Of a DNA stretch of 64,000 nucleotides, positions 23,295 to 31,860 are shown one piece after another; the stretch's first letter is position 1; each line of letters begins with the position of its first letter. Source of the DNA: Actinocorallia aurantiaca (GTDB taxonomy: Bacteria; Actinomycetota; Actinomycetes; Streptosporangiales; Streptosporangiaceae). The notes under the pieces were generated by a model that searched no databases, was not told the DNA's origin, and was given only the letters and a program-made list of their open reading frames with translations. The translations under genes were made by a program, and so were the position numbers. The stretch covers positions 124,001 through 188,000 of the forward strand of contig NZ_BAAATZ010000006.1 of the NCBI RefSeq assembly GCF_039533685.1, written 5' to 3'.

Positions 23295-24644
23295 ATGCGC
23301 GGACTCCCCGGCCTTCCCCCCGCCGCCTGGGGGTACATCGGCACGGTCGTCGCGAGCGCCGCCCTCGTGTTGTCCACCGGCTCCTACGGCGACGTCGAAC
23401 GGCCGACCTTCATCGTCCTGGCGGGGCTGTTCCTCGTCTGCGACTCCGCCCCCGCCCTCCTCAACCTGGAACGGGCGCGGGTCTCCCTCAGCTTCTCGGT
23501 GTCCCTGGCGTCCGTGGTGCTGCTCGGACCCGACGGCGCCGCCCTCGTCGGCGCGTGCGCCCTCGTCGCCTTCCAGCGCGTCCCCCTCGTCAAACGCCTC
23601 TACAACGCCTCGCAGTTCGCGCTGTGCGGGTACATCGCGGGAACGGTCTACGAGCTGCTCCGGCCGGTCGGCTCGCACGCCCGCTGGCGCCCCACCATCA
23701 ACCTGGAGCTGCTGCCGTTCGCCGGCGCGCTCGTCGCCTACGTCGCCTGCAACCTGGTGATGGTCGGCGGCATCCTCCTGCTGAGCAGGCAGGCCACCGT
23801 GCGCGCGCTCGTCGACGAGATCCGGCGGCTCACCCCCGGGCTGCTGGGCTACGGCTCGTTCGGGCTGCTCATCGCCGGCATCTACCAGGCCGTCGACATG
23901 TTCGCCCCGGTGCTGGTGCTGCTGCCGCTGCTGGTCGCGCGGTGGGCCCTCGCCCAGACCCGCGACCAGCAGCGCGCCCACGAGGCCACGCTCGCCGCGC
24001 TGTGCCAGGCGGTGGAGACCAAGGACTACTACACCCGCGGGCACAGCGAGCGGGTGTCGCGCGGCGCGGTGATGATCGCCGAGGAGATCGGCATGGGCCC
24101 GGCGCGGCTGGAGGCCATCCGGTTCGCCGGGATGCTGCACGACGTCGGCAAGCTCGGCGTCCCCACCAAGGTGCTGAAGAAGGACGGCCCCCTCTCGGAG
24201 ACGGAGTTCGCGGCGATCCAGCTCCACCCGATGCGCGGGATCGAGATCGTCCAGGAGATCGGGTTCCTGGACGAGGCTCTCGACGGGATCAGGTACCACC
24301 ACGAGAAGCTCAACGGGCGCGGATACCCCATGGGCCTGGCCGGAGAGGAGATCCCGGAGTTCGCCCGCATCATCGGCGTGGCCGACGCGTTCGACGCGAT
24401 GACCTCCACCCGGTCCTACCGCCCGGCGCGCTCGGTCGAGGAGGGCGTCGCCGAGCTGCGCAAGTGCAGCGGCACCGACTTCGACCCCCAGATGGTGGAG
24501 GCGTTCCTGCGCGCGCTGGACAAGAAGCCCTGGAATCCGCCGAAGCCGGTGGTCCTGCCCGAGGGCGAGCACGTCCAGACCACCCGGCAGGACCACGACG
24601 ACCCGAGCGCTCCGCTCAAGGTGATGGGCGAGGGACCATGGTGA
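23295..24644 (+). CDS. Membrane-bound HD-GYP domain protein
   Basis: 449 residues from ATG 23295 (GAGGCGG upstream; GTG 23280 is an alternative). Residues 1-220 hold about seven hydrophobic helices, an MASE-like sensor region of unknown type. A short linker ends in RAHEATLAALCQAVETKDYYTRGHSERVSRGA, then the HD pair in GMLHDVGKLGVP and the full signature HHEKLNGRGYP, with GVADAFDAMTSTRSYRP after it. HD-GYP domains hydrolyse cyclic di-GMP or related dinucleotides; all metal ligands are visible. The stop overlaps the start of a second, related protein. Confidence 0.88.
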   Translation: MRGLPGLPPAAWGYIGTVVASAALVLSTGSYGDVERPTFIVLAGLFLVCDSAPALLNLERARVSLSFSVSLASVVLLGPDGAALVGACALVAFQRVPLVKRLYNASQFALCGYIAGTVYELLRPVGSHARWRPTINLELLPFAGALVAYVACNLVMVGGILLLSRQATVRALVDEIRRLTPGLLGYGSFGLLIAGIYQAVDMFAPVLVLLPLLVARWALAQTRDQQRAHEATLAALCQAVETKDYYTRGHSERVSRGAVMIAEEIGMGPARLEAIRFAGMLHDVGKLGVPTKVLKKDGPLSETEFAAIQLHPMRGIEIVQEIGFLDEALDGIRYHHEKLNGRGYPMGLAGEEIPEFARIIGVADAFDAMTSTRSYRPARSVEEGVAELRKCSGTDFDPQMVEAFLRALDKKPWNPPKPVVLPEGEHVQTTRQDHDDPSAPLKVMGEGPW

Positions 24645-25936
24645 CCGGCAGCCGCCTGCAGGTGGCACGGGAGAGACCGGCCTGGCAGCATCTGGACTCC
24701 GCCCAGCTGGTGCTGCTGGGCGCGGCCGTGGCGCTGACCGTCGCGGCGGCCGTCTCGCTGGCCGCGGCCGGCGGGGTGGCCGAGCCCAAGCCCGCGATCA
24801 TCTTCGGCGCGCTCATCGCGCTGGGCGAGCTGTTCCGGATGAACATGCCGGGCGGGCGCGAGGTCGCGCCGATCAGCACCGCCGGGGCGCTCGGCTACGG
24901 CATGCTGATGAGCGTCGGCGGCGAGGCCGTCACCTACTCGGCGCTGCAGGTGGTGGCGGTGACGGCGGCGGGGATGTTCGCCGGCACCTTGCCGCACATC
25001 GCGGTCGGCCGCTCCCCCCAGCTCGACGCGATGGCCCGCCGGCTGGTCGTGGCCGCGGTGGTGGCGTTCCTGTTCCGCCCGCTGACGGGGCTGCTGTTCG
25101 ACGAGCGGCTGGACCTCGCCGAGTGGTGGACGGCGCTGGGCCTGATGACGCTCATCTCGTGCACGGCGGTCTGCTCCGACATGGTGGTCGCCGCGGCGAT
25201 CCGCGCGGAGGCCGTCCGCGTCCGGTTCGGCATCGCCTTCCTCGACGAGTTCCGCGCGGGCGTGCTGCTGTGCGCGGCCAAGACCGCGACGGGCATGCTC
25301 ATCGCCGTCGCCACGTCCGTCATGGGACTGGCGGCACTGCTGCTGTTCACCGCCCCGATCCTGACCACCCAGTTCGCCTTCCGCCGTTACGCGGCGGTGC
25401 GCACCACCTACCTGCAGACGATCCGCGCCCTCTCGCGGGTCACCGAGGTCGGCGGATACGTCGAGACGGGCCACTCCCGCCGGGTCAGCAGGCTGGCCGT
25501 GGCGATGGGCCGCGAGCTGGGCATGACCGAGGAGCAGTCGCTGGAGCTGGAGTACGCGGCGCTCATGCACGACATCGGGCAGCTCTCGCTGCCCGACCCG
25601 ATCCCCGGCGGGGCGACCGTGCTGGCCTCCCCCGCCGAGCAGCGCCGGATCGCGGAGCTGGGCGCGAACGTCATCGAGCAGACCGGGGTGCTGGACAAGG
25701 TCGCCCACATCGTGCGCCGCCAGTCATCCCCCTACTCCGCCGATCCGGCCCCGCCGCTGGCCAGCCGCATCATCAAGGTCGCCAACGCCTACGACGACCT
25801 GGTCGGCGACTCCACCGACCGGGACCGCGCCGCCGCGGTCCTGGACCGGCTGCGGCTGGACTCCGCCTCCGAGTACGACCCGACCGTGGTGGAGTCGCTG
25901 GGCACCGTCCTGGAACGCCGCACCTACCGCTGGTGA
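24638..25936 (+). CDS. Membrane HD-domain protein, degenerate HD-GYP paralogue
   Basis: 432 residues from ATG 24638 (GTG 24641 has better spacing to GAGGG). About six or seven membrane helices (QLVLLGAAVALTVAAAVSLAAAGG onward) precede an HD domain: TGHSRRVSRLAVAMGRELGM, ALMHDIGQLSLPDPIP. Where the upstream protein has HHExxxGxGYP, this one has VRRQSSPYSADPAPP, so the GYP signature and its metal ligands are lost. It may be a catalytically impaired or regulatory partner. It overlaps the first gene by seven bases, indicating coupled translation and perhaps a heteromer. Confidence 0.82.
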   Translation: MVTGSRLQVARERPAWQHLDSAQLVLLGAAVALTVAAAVSLAAAGGVAEPKPAIIFGALIALGELFRMNMPGGREVAPISTAGALGYGMLMSVGGEAVTYSALQVVAVTAAGMFAGTLPHIAVGRSPQLDAMARRLVVAAVVAFLFRPLTGLLFDERLDLAEWWTALGLMTLISCTAVCSDMVVAAAIRAEAVRVRFGIAFLDEFRAGVLLCAAKTATGMLIAVATSVMGLAALLLFTAPILTTQFAFRRYAAVRTTYLQTIRALSRVTEVGGYVETGHSRRVSRLAVAMGRELGMTEEQSLELEYAALMHDIGQLSLPDPIPGGATVLASPAEQRRIAELGANVIEQTGVLDKVAHIVRRQSSPYSADPAPPLASRIIKVANAYDDLVGDSTDRDRAAAVLDRLRLDSASEYDPTVVESLGTVLERRTYRW

Positions 25937-26077
25937 CCGCCCCCTCCCCGAGAGAATCTCACTCCCCCTGCCTATCCTGAGTGTGACGTCTCATCACCCT
26001 GGGTAGCCATTCTTTTGTCACCCCGGCTGACGACCGGGTCTTCAACGGGGTGGTCCCGTAAGACCAGGGAGCGAATC

Positions 26078-26719
26078 GTGTACCAGCCCTACCGCGATCC
26101 CGCCCGTGCCTTCGCCCGCAGGCTCCTCCTGGGCTGCGTCCTCCTGGCCGCCGTGTCCCTGCTGCTCGGTCTGGGCGCCTGGCTGAAGTCCTTCACCGTC
26201 TCTCCGCCGCCTCCCCCGAAAGCCCGCCCGGCCGTCACGGTCACCGTGACCGTCACCTCCGCCGTCCCGGCCGGGCCTTCGGGCAGGAGCCCGGACGAGG
26301 ACCGGCCCGTCGCCCTTCCGCGGGGAACGGACGGCGCCGCCCAGACCGCCTGCAGCGCCCTCGTCCAGGCGGAGGTCCTGCGCCGGAAGGGCCGCCGCGC
26401 CGAGGCCGCCGTCCGGGGCAAGGCCGCGCAGGAGGCCGCGCTCGCCTCCGCCGTCCCCGCCCTGCGCACGCTGAAGGGCCGTCCCGCGAAGGAGGTCACC
26501 GCCCGCCTCGGCGCCTGGTGCCCCCGGCACTTCCCCGGCCTGAGCCCCAAGCCGTTCCCGTCGTCTCCGCTGCCCGCCCCGCTCCGGTCGGGCGCACGGC
26601 GCACGGCCACCGCCTCCCCGGCGTGCAGCTCCTCCGACTCCTACGCCCGCGGCCTGGACCCCGGCCGCCCCGACTTCGGCGACCAGGACCCGAACGACCC
26701 CCGCTGCGTCCGCCACTGA
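26078..26719 (+). CDS. Hypothetical single-pass membrane protein
   Basis: 213 residues from GTG 26078 with AGGGAG seven bases upstream. A basic N-terminus (DPARAFARR) leads into one hydrophobic helix, LLLGCVLLAAVSLLLGLGAWL (about residues 15-36), then a Pro/Val/Thr-rich linker (PPPPPKARPAVTVTVTVT). The outer part has a helical stretch of about 60 residues containing TACSALVQAEVLRRKGRRAE and a low-complexity C-terminus. I do not recognise a family. It is probably anchored with its C-terminus outside; function unknown. Confidence 0.65.
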   Translation: MYQPYRDPARAFARRLLLGCVLLAAVSLLLGLGAWLKSFTVSPPPPPKARPAVTVTVTVTSAVPAGPSGRSPDEDRPVALPRGTDGAAQTACSALVQAEVLRRKGRRAEAAVRGKAAQEAALASAVPALRTLKGRPAKEVTARLGAWCPRHFPGLSPKPFPSSPLPAPLRSGARRTATASPACSSSDSYARGLDPGRPDFGDQDPNDPRCVRH

Positions 26720-26829
26720 GTCCGACCACCCGAAAACCGGCCGCCCACCTGCCGGAGTCCGGCTCGGCGAGTACCGGCTCCGCGTGCGCGGGGCGTTCCT
26801 CGGCCGGCCGGCAGGGGAGACCGGTCGGA

Positions 26830-27570
26830 TCAGAACAGGGTCTCCTCGCCGCCTTCGGCCTTCAGAGGCTCGATGAGCGCCTGTCCGTTGTTGCGGACGT
26901 TTCCCACGGCCTTGGAGACGGGGAAGACCTCCAGGTCGCCCGACATCGCGGGGACCAGGAGGGAGCCCGGGTCCCGGGTGGCGGGGTCCAGCCAGGCGTC
27001 CTCGTCCGTGACGGTCATGGGCATGCGGTCGTGGATGTGGCCGACGGAGTCGACGGCCTGGGTGGTGAGGATGGTGAACGTCCAGAGCCGGTCATCGGCC
27101 TCGTCCGGGGACTTCCAGAACTCGTAGAGGCCGGCCAGGGACAGGATGCCGCCGTCCTTGGGGGTGATGAAGAAGGGCTGCTTCTTCCTCGTCTCCTCGT
27201 TCGTGTACCACTCGTAGTAGCCGTCGGCGGGAAGGAGGCAGCGCCGTTTGGCGAAGGCGCGGCGGAAGGACGGCTTCTCGGCGGCGGTCTCCACACGGGC
27301 GTTGATCATGCGGTTGCCGATGGAGGGGTCCTTGGCCCAGGACGGGACGAGGCCCCAGCGGAGCATGCGCAGACGACGGACGGGGACCGTCTCCTCCGCC
27401 GCCTCCGGGTCCGCCCGTTCCAGGACCGCCGGGAGCAGCTTGGTGGGGGCGGCGTTGTAATCCGCTCTCAGCAGGTCCTCGCCGTCCTCGCCCCAGGTCT
27501 CGTCGACCTCGACGTCGAAGGCGTCGAGGAGCTCCTGACGTGATCGCGCCGTCGCGTAGCGTCCGCACAT
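26830..27570 (-). CDS. SOS response-associated peptidase / HMCES family (YedK-like)
   Basis: 246 residues starting MCGRYATARS; Cys2 becomes N-terminal and forms a thiazolidine cross-link with abasic sites in single-stranded DNA. The other family residues are visible: INARVETAAEKPSFRRAF (Asn and Glu), RRCLLPADGYYEW (Glu) and HDRMPM (His). It protects abasic sites during replication and self-cleaves. It is a lone gene between a convergent membrane-protein gene and the cyd operon. No SOS box was identified. Confidence 0.92.
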   Translation of the reverse strand: MCGRYATARSRQELLDAFDVEVDETWGEDGEDLLRADYNAAPTKLLPAVLERADPEAAEETVPVRRLRMLRWGLVPSWAKDPSIGNRMINARVETAAEKPSFRRAFAKRRCLLPADGYYEWYTNEETRKKQPFFITPKDGGILSLAGLYEFWKSPDEADDRLWTFTILTTQAVDSVGHIHDRMPMTVTDEDAWLDPATRDPGSLLVPAMSGDLEVFPVSKAVGNVRNNGQALIEPLKAEGGEETLF

Positions 27571-27579
27571 GGGATCAGG

Positions 27580-29247
27580 CTATGCGGCCGCGCCGACAGT
27601 TTCAGGCGCGCCCCGTGGGGCCAGGGTGAGGACCTCGTCCACCAGGCCGAGGACGGGGTCGGCTCCCGGGATGCCGGGGCGGTGGGTGATCAGCAGGACG
27701 GTGCGGTCGCCGGCGGCTTCGAGGAGGTCCCGCAGGACCCGGTCGGCGGTGGCGGGGTCCAGGTGGGCGTCGGGTTCGTCGAGGATGAGGATCGGGAAGT
27801 CGGCCAGGAGGGCTCGGGCCAGGGCGATGCGCTGGCGTTCGCCGCCGGAGACGGACGCGCCGTGCTCGCCGACGCGGCGGGTCGGGGGCAGGTCGGTCAG
27901 GCCGGAGCGGCGCATGGCCTCGGCGACCTCGTCGTCGGACGCGCCGGGGCGGGCCAGGCGGATGTTCTCGGTGACGGTGGTGTCGAAGACGTGGGCGTCC
28001 TGCGCGCACAGGCCGACCAGCTCGCGGACGCGGGCGGCGGGCAGGTCCCGCAGCTCCACGCCGCCCAGGGTGATGCTGCCGCGGTACTCCACGAAGCGCA
28101 GGAGGGCGGCGGCGAGGGTGGACTTGCCCGAGCCGCTGGCCCCGAAGAGGGCGACCTTGCGGCCTGGCGGGAGGTCGAGGCCGAAGCCCGTCAGGGCGTC
28201 CTCGGCGGCGTCGGGCCAGCGGACGCGCAGGTCGCGGATGGTGATCGCGGTGCCCTCGCGGTCGGCGTCACGGGGTGTTCGGGGCTCCTGGACGGGAGGT
28301 TCGGCCCCCAGGACGCGGTCGAGCATCTCGTCGTCGGCGCGGGAGCGCAGCAGCTGCTGGGCCGCTGCCGACAGCGTGGTGACGGCCTCGAACGCGGCGA
28401 GCGGGGTGAGGACGAGGACGGCGACCAGCAGGACGTCGAGCCGTCCGGCGCGGGCGGCGGGGACCGCCAGGGCGAGCGAACCGAAGACGGCGGCGCAGCA
28501 GGCCAGGGTGGTCAGGGCCGTGGCGAGGCCGAGGGACCAGGCGGAGCGGCCCGCCGCCCGGTTCAGCTCCTCGTCGGCGCGCCTGATCCGGGCGAGCCTG
28601 CCGGGGGCCGCGCCGTAGGCGAGCAGTTCGGGCAGCCCGCGCAGGGTCTGGGCGGTCAGCGTCGACATCTCGTCGCGGCTGCGCGCCTCGCGGACGGCGG
28701 CCTTCCTCGCCGCCCGCGCCGCCAGCCACGGGGCGGCGATCCCGCCGACGAGCAGCCCGGCGAGCAGGACCAGTCCGGCGGAGGGGAGCAGCCAGAACTG
28801 CAGGGCGACGGCGGCCAGTCCGGCCACGGCGGCGCCGATCATGGGCAGCCGGCCGCGCAGCCAGCGGTCGGCGGTGCCGTCGACGCCGGAGACGACCAGG
28901 CCGAGGGTCTCGGACGTCCCGAGCCGCCCGGGCGCGAGGTCGATGAGCTTCTCGAACACCCGCACGCGGGTGCGCGACAGCAGCCGCAGCGCGGCGTCGT
29001 GGGAGACGAGGCGTTCGGCGTAGCGCAGCACCGCCCGGCCCATGCCGAACGCCCGCACCGAGACGATCGCCACCATCAGGTACAGCACGGGCGGCTGCTG
29101 GGCGGCGCGGGAGATCAACCAGCCGGAGGAGGCCATCAGGCCGATCCCGCAGATCAGCGTGGCCGCCCCCAGCAGGGCTCCGAGCGCCAGACGGGCCCCG
29201 GTCCCCTTCATCGCCCCGGGTGCTCTCACGGCTCCGATCCCCTTCAT
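27580..29247 (-). CDS. cydC: Thiol reductant ABC exporter subunit CydC
   Basis: 555 residues from ATG 29247. An ABC exporter half-transporter: six membrane helices (LALGALLGAATLICGIGLMA onward, about 1-310) and a nucleotide-binding domain with Walker A GASGSGKSTL near residue 360, signature VSGGERQRIALARALL and Walker B FPILILDEPDAHLD. With CydD it exports cysteine/glutathione-type thiols needed to assemble cytochrome bd. The start overlaps the cydD stop by four bases; it is the last gene of cydABDC. Confidence 0.93.
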   Translation of the reverse strand: MKGIGAVRAPGAMKGTGARLALGALLGAATLICGIGLMASSGWLISRAAQQPPVLYLMVAIVSVRAFGMGRAVLRYAERLVSHDAALRLLSRTRVRVFEKLIDLAPGRLGTSETLGLVVSGVDGTADRWLRGRLPMIGAAVAGLAAVALQFWLLPSAGLVLLAGLLVGGIAAPWLAARAARKAAVREARSRDEMSTLTAQTLRGLPELLAYGAAPGRLARIRRADEELNRAAGRSAWSLGLATALTTLACCAAVFGSLALAVPAARAGRLDVLLVAVLVLTPLAAFEAVTTLSAAAQQLLRSRADDEMLDRVLGAEPPVQEPRTPRDADREGTAITIRDLRVRWPDAAEDALTGFGLDLPPGRKVALFGASGSGKSTLAAALLRFVEYRGSITLGGVELRDLPAARVRELVGLCAQDAHVFDTTVTENIRLARPGASDDEVAEAMRRSGLTDLPPTRRVGEHGASVSGGERQRIALARALLADFPILILDEPDAHLDPATADRVLRDLLEAAGDRTVLLITHRPGIPGADPVLGLVDEVLTLAPRGAPETVGAAA

Positions 29248-30851
29248 GGCGTGGCTCCCGCGGTGGCGAGGCGCCGTGCGGCCGGGCACGTCACGATGGT
29301 GTCGGCGTGCGCGGCCAGGGCGCGGCGATGGGTGATCAGCAGGGTGGTGCGGCCCCGGGTCACGGGCCCGAGCGCCTCTCGGATCTCGAGTTCGGTGGCC
29401 GGGTCGAGGTGGGCGGTGGGCTCGTCGAGCAGGACCAGGCGCACGTCCAGGAGCGCGCAGCGCAGGTGCACGCGGGCGAGGGCGATGCGCTGGGCCTGTC
29501 CGGCGGACAGGCCGTGCCCTTCCTCGCCGAGCGGCGTGTCCAGGGTGGTGTAGCCGAGGACGCCGGTGGCCTCCGCCGCGGCCCGCACGGCCTCCCCGGA
29601 GGCTCCGGGGACGGCGATCGCGATGTTCTCTGCGACGGTCCCGGGGAAGAGGTAGGGGTTCTGGGACATCCAGGCGATCTGTTCGCGCCAGGCCTCCCAG
29701 TCGGTCCCGGGCGTGAGCTCCGTGCCGTCCACGTCGACCCGCCCGGAGACCGGCCGCGTGAACCCCATCAGGGCCGCGACCAGGCTGGACTTGCCCGATC
29801 CGGACGGCCCGACCAGTGCGGTGGTCCCGCCGGGCTCCAGGGTGAGGGTCGCCGGGGCCAGCCCCTCCCGGACGACCAGCGAGCGGATCTCCACCCGGGG
29901 CGCGCCGGAGCCCCGGGGCGCCGGCGCGGTGGGAGCGGGCCGCTCCTCTCCCAGCGACGAGAAGATCTCCTCGGCCGCCGCCAGGCCCTCCTGCGCGGCG
30001 TGGAAGTGGGTGCCGACCTGGCGGAGCGGCAGGTAGGCCTCGGGCGCGAGGATCAGGACGAACAGGGCGGCCTCGAAGGCCATCCCGCCGTGGACGAGGC
30101 GCAGTCCGACCGACACCGCCACGACCGCCACCGACAGGGTCGCGGCGAGCTCCAGGGCGAGAGAGGACATGAAGGCGACCCGCAGGGACTTCAGGGTCGC
30201 CTTGCGGTGCTCGCCGGAGATCCTCTCGATCTCCCGAACCTGGAATTCGGCGCGGCGGAAGACCTTGAGCGTGGTCAGGCCGGAGACGACGTCGGCGAAA
30301 TGTCCCGCCAGCACCTCCAGCGTCCGCCACTGGCGCTTCGTCCTGGCCTCGGTGTAGGTGCCGATCAGCGCCCCGAAGACCGGGATCAGCGGCAGCGTCA
30401 CCGCGACGATCACCGCCGTGCCCGGATCGGTGAGGAACAGCGCGACCAGCACCGAGACGGGCACGATCACGGCGAGCACGAGCTGCGGCAGGTACCGCGA
30501 GAAATACGGGTCCAGCGCGTCCACCCCGCGCGTCACGAGGGCGGCGAGGGAGCCGGAACGCGCGGGCGTCTCGGCGTCGATCGCCGACTTCAGGACGGCT
30601 TCGCGCAGTTCGGCCTTCACTCCCGCCGAGGAGCGGTGGGCGGCGATCTCCTGCGCCCAGGAGAGCAGGGCGCGCAGCGCGAAGACGCCCAGGAGGGCCA
30701 GAGGCACGGTCAGCGTGGCGATCGCGTGGGCCAGCAGCCAGGACTGGGCGATCACGCAGGCCGCGCCGAGGGCGCCGAGCAGGACGCACGTGGCCAGGTA
30801 CGGGACCGTGGAGCGGGCGTACGCGGCCAGGCGCGGATCGAACGGCTTCAC
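29244..30851 (-). CDS. cydD: Thiol reductant ABC exporter subunit CydD
   Basis: 535 residues from GTG 30851, which overlaps the cydB stop (GTGA). Membrane domain about 1-300 (VPYLATCVLLGALGAACVIAQ, then LVTRGVDALDPYFSRYLPQL), nucleotide-binding domain with Walker A GPSGSGKSSL, signature LSAGQAQRIALARVHL and Walker B RLVLLDEPTAHLD. It pairs with CydC. Longer frames upstream are shadows across cydB. Confidence 0.94.
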   Translation of the reverse strand: MKPFDPRLAAYARSTVPYLATCVLLGALGAACVIAQSWLLAHAIATLTVPLALLGVFALRALLSWAQEIAAHRSSAGVKAELREAVLKSAIDAETPARSGSLAALVTRGVDALDPYFSRYLPQLVLAVIVPVSVLVALFLTDPGTAVIVAVTLPLIPVFGALIGTYTEARTKRQWRTLEVLAGHFADVVSGLTTLKVFRRAEFQVREIERISGEHRKATLKSLRVAFMSSLALELAATLSVAVVAVSVGLRLVHGGMAFEAALFVLILAPEAYLPLRQVGTHFHAAQEGLAAAEEIFSSLGEERPAPTAPAPRGSGAPRVEIRSLVVREGLAPATLTLEPGGTTALVGPSGSGKSSLVAALMGFTRPVSGRVDVDGTELTPGTDWEAWREQIAWMSQNPYLFPGTVAENIAIAVPGASGEAVRAAAEATGVLGYTTLDTPLGEEGHGLSAGQAQRIALARVHLRCALLDVRLVLLDEPTAHLDPATELEIREALGPVTRGRTTLLITHRRALAAHADTIVTCPAARRLATAGATP

Positions 30852-31849
30852 AGCGCCGCCGGGATGTGCTCGACGCCGATGCGCTTGCGGAAGACCCAGT
30901 ACGTCCAGCTCTGGTAGAGCAGGATCAGCGGCAGGAAGATCAACGCCACCCAGGTCATGATGCCCAGGGTCTTGGACGTCGCCGCCGCGTTCTCCACGTT
31001 CAGGCTGTTGGCGGGCGAGATCGTGGACGGCATGACGTCCGGGTACAGGCCGAGGAAGAGGGTAGCGACGGCCGCGATGATCGTCAGCCCGGAAAGGGCG
31101 AACGCCCAGCCCTCGCGGACCTTGAACGAGAGGGCGATCGCGCCGACGAGGAAGAGCGCGGCCAGGACGGACGTGACGAGCGTCCAGTCCGTCCCGTGTT
31201 CGGCCTGGGTCCAGGCCAGGAACGCCACCGCGAGGACGGCCGCGACCGCGCCGAGCCTGATCGACAGCCTGTTGGCGCGCTCCCGGATCTCCCCGGTCGT
31301 CTTCAGGGCCAGGAACACCGCGCCGTGGAAGGTGAACAGCGACAGCGTCACGAGCCCGGCGAGCAGCGCGTACGGGTTGAGCAGGTCGAAGAGCGTGCCC
31401 ACGTAGTGGTGGCCCTCGTCCAGTTTCACGCCCCGGACGATGTTGCCGAACGCCACTCCCCACAGGAACGCGGGGATGAGGGAGCCCCAGAAGATGCAGT
31501 GGTCCCAGTTGCGGCGCCAGCGGTCCGTCTCGCCCTTGCCGCGGTAGTCGAACGCCACCGCCCGCAGGATCAGGGCCAGCAGGATGAGCAGAAGCGGCAG
31601 GTAGAACCCGCTGAACAGGGTGGCGTACCACTCGGGGAACGCCGCGAAGGTGGCGCCGCCGGCGGTGAGCAGCCACACCTCGTTGCCGTCCCAGACGGGC
31701 CCGATGGTGTTGATCGTCACCCGCCGCTCGGTCTCGTTCCGGGCGAGGAAACGGGACAGGATGCCGACGCCGAAGTCGAAGCCCTCAAGGAAGAAGTAGC
31801 CGATCCAGAGGACCGCGATGGCGACGAACCAGAGATCGTGGAGATGCAT
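30848..31849 (-). CDS. cydB: Cytochrome bd ubiquinol/menaquinol oxidase subunit II
   Basis: 333 residues. Opens MHLHDLWFVAIAVLWIGYFFLEGFDFGVGIL and continues RRVTINTIGPVWDGNEVWLLTAGGATFAAFPEWYA in pieces that are CydB family hallmarks; eight or nine membrane helices. Subunit II supports the haem-bearing CydA in the plasma membrane and forms the bd-type quinol oxidase used at low oxygen or under NO/sulfide stress. It lies 11 bp after cydA and overlaps cydD. Confidence 0.96.
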   Translation of the reverse strand: MHLHDLWFVAIAVLWIGYFFLEGFDFGVGILSRFLARNETERRVTINTIGPVWDGNEVWLLTAGGATFAAFPEWYATLFSGFYLPLLLILLALILRAVAFDYRGKGETDRWRRNWDHCIFWGSLIPAFLWGVAFGNIVRGVKLDEGHHYVGTLFDLLNPYALLAGLVTLSLFTFHGAVFLALKTTGEIRERANRLSIRLGAVAAVLAVAFLAWTQAEHGTDWTLVTSVLAALFLVGAIALSFKVREGWAFALSGLTIIAAVATLFLGLYPDVMPSTISPANSLNVENAAATSKTLGIMTWVALIFLPLILLYQSWTYWVFRKRIGVEHIPAAL

Positions 31850-31860
31850 CGGAGCCGTCC

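Noticed and set aside
27580..30789. Single open frame of more than 1000 codons across the cyd region
   Set aside because: It is cydC plus an out-of-frame reading of cydD. The real genes are fixed by family motifs and four-base overlaps.
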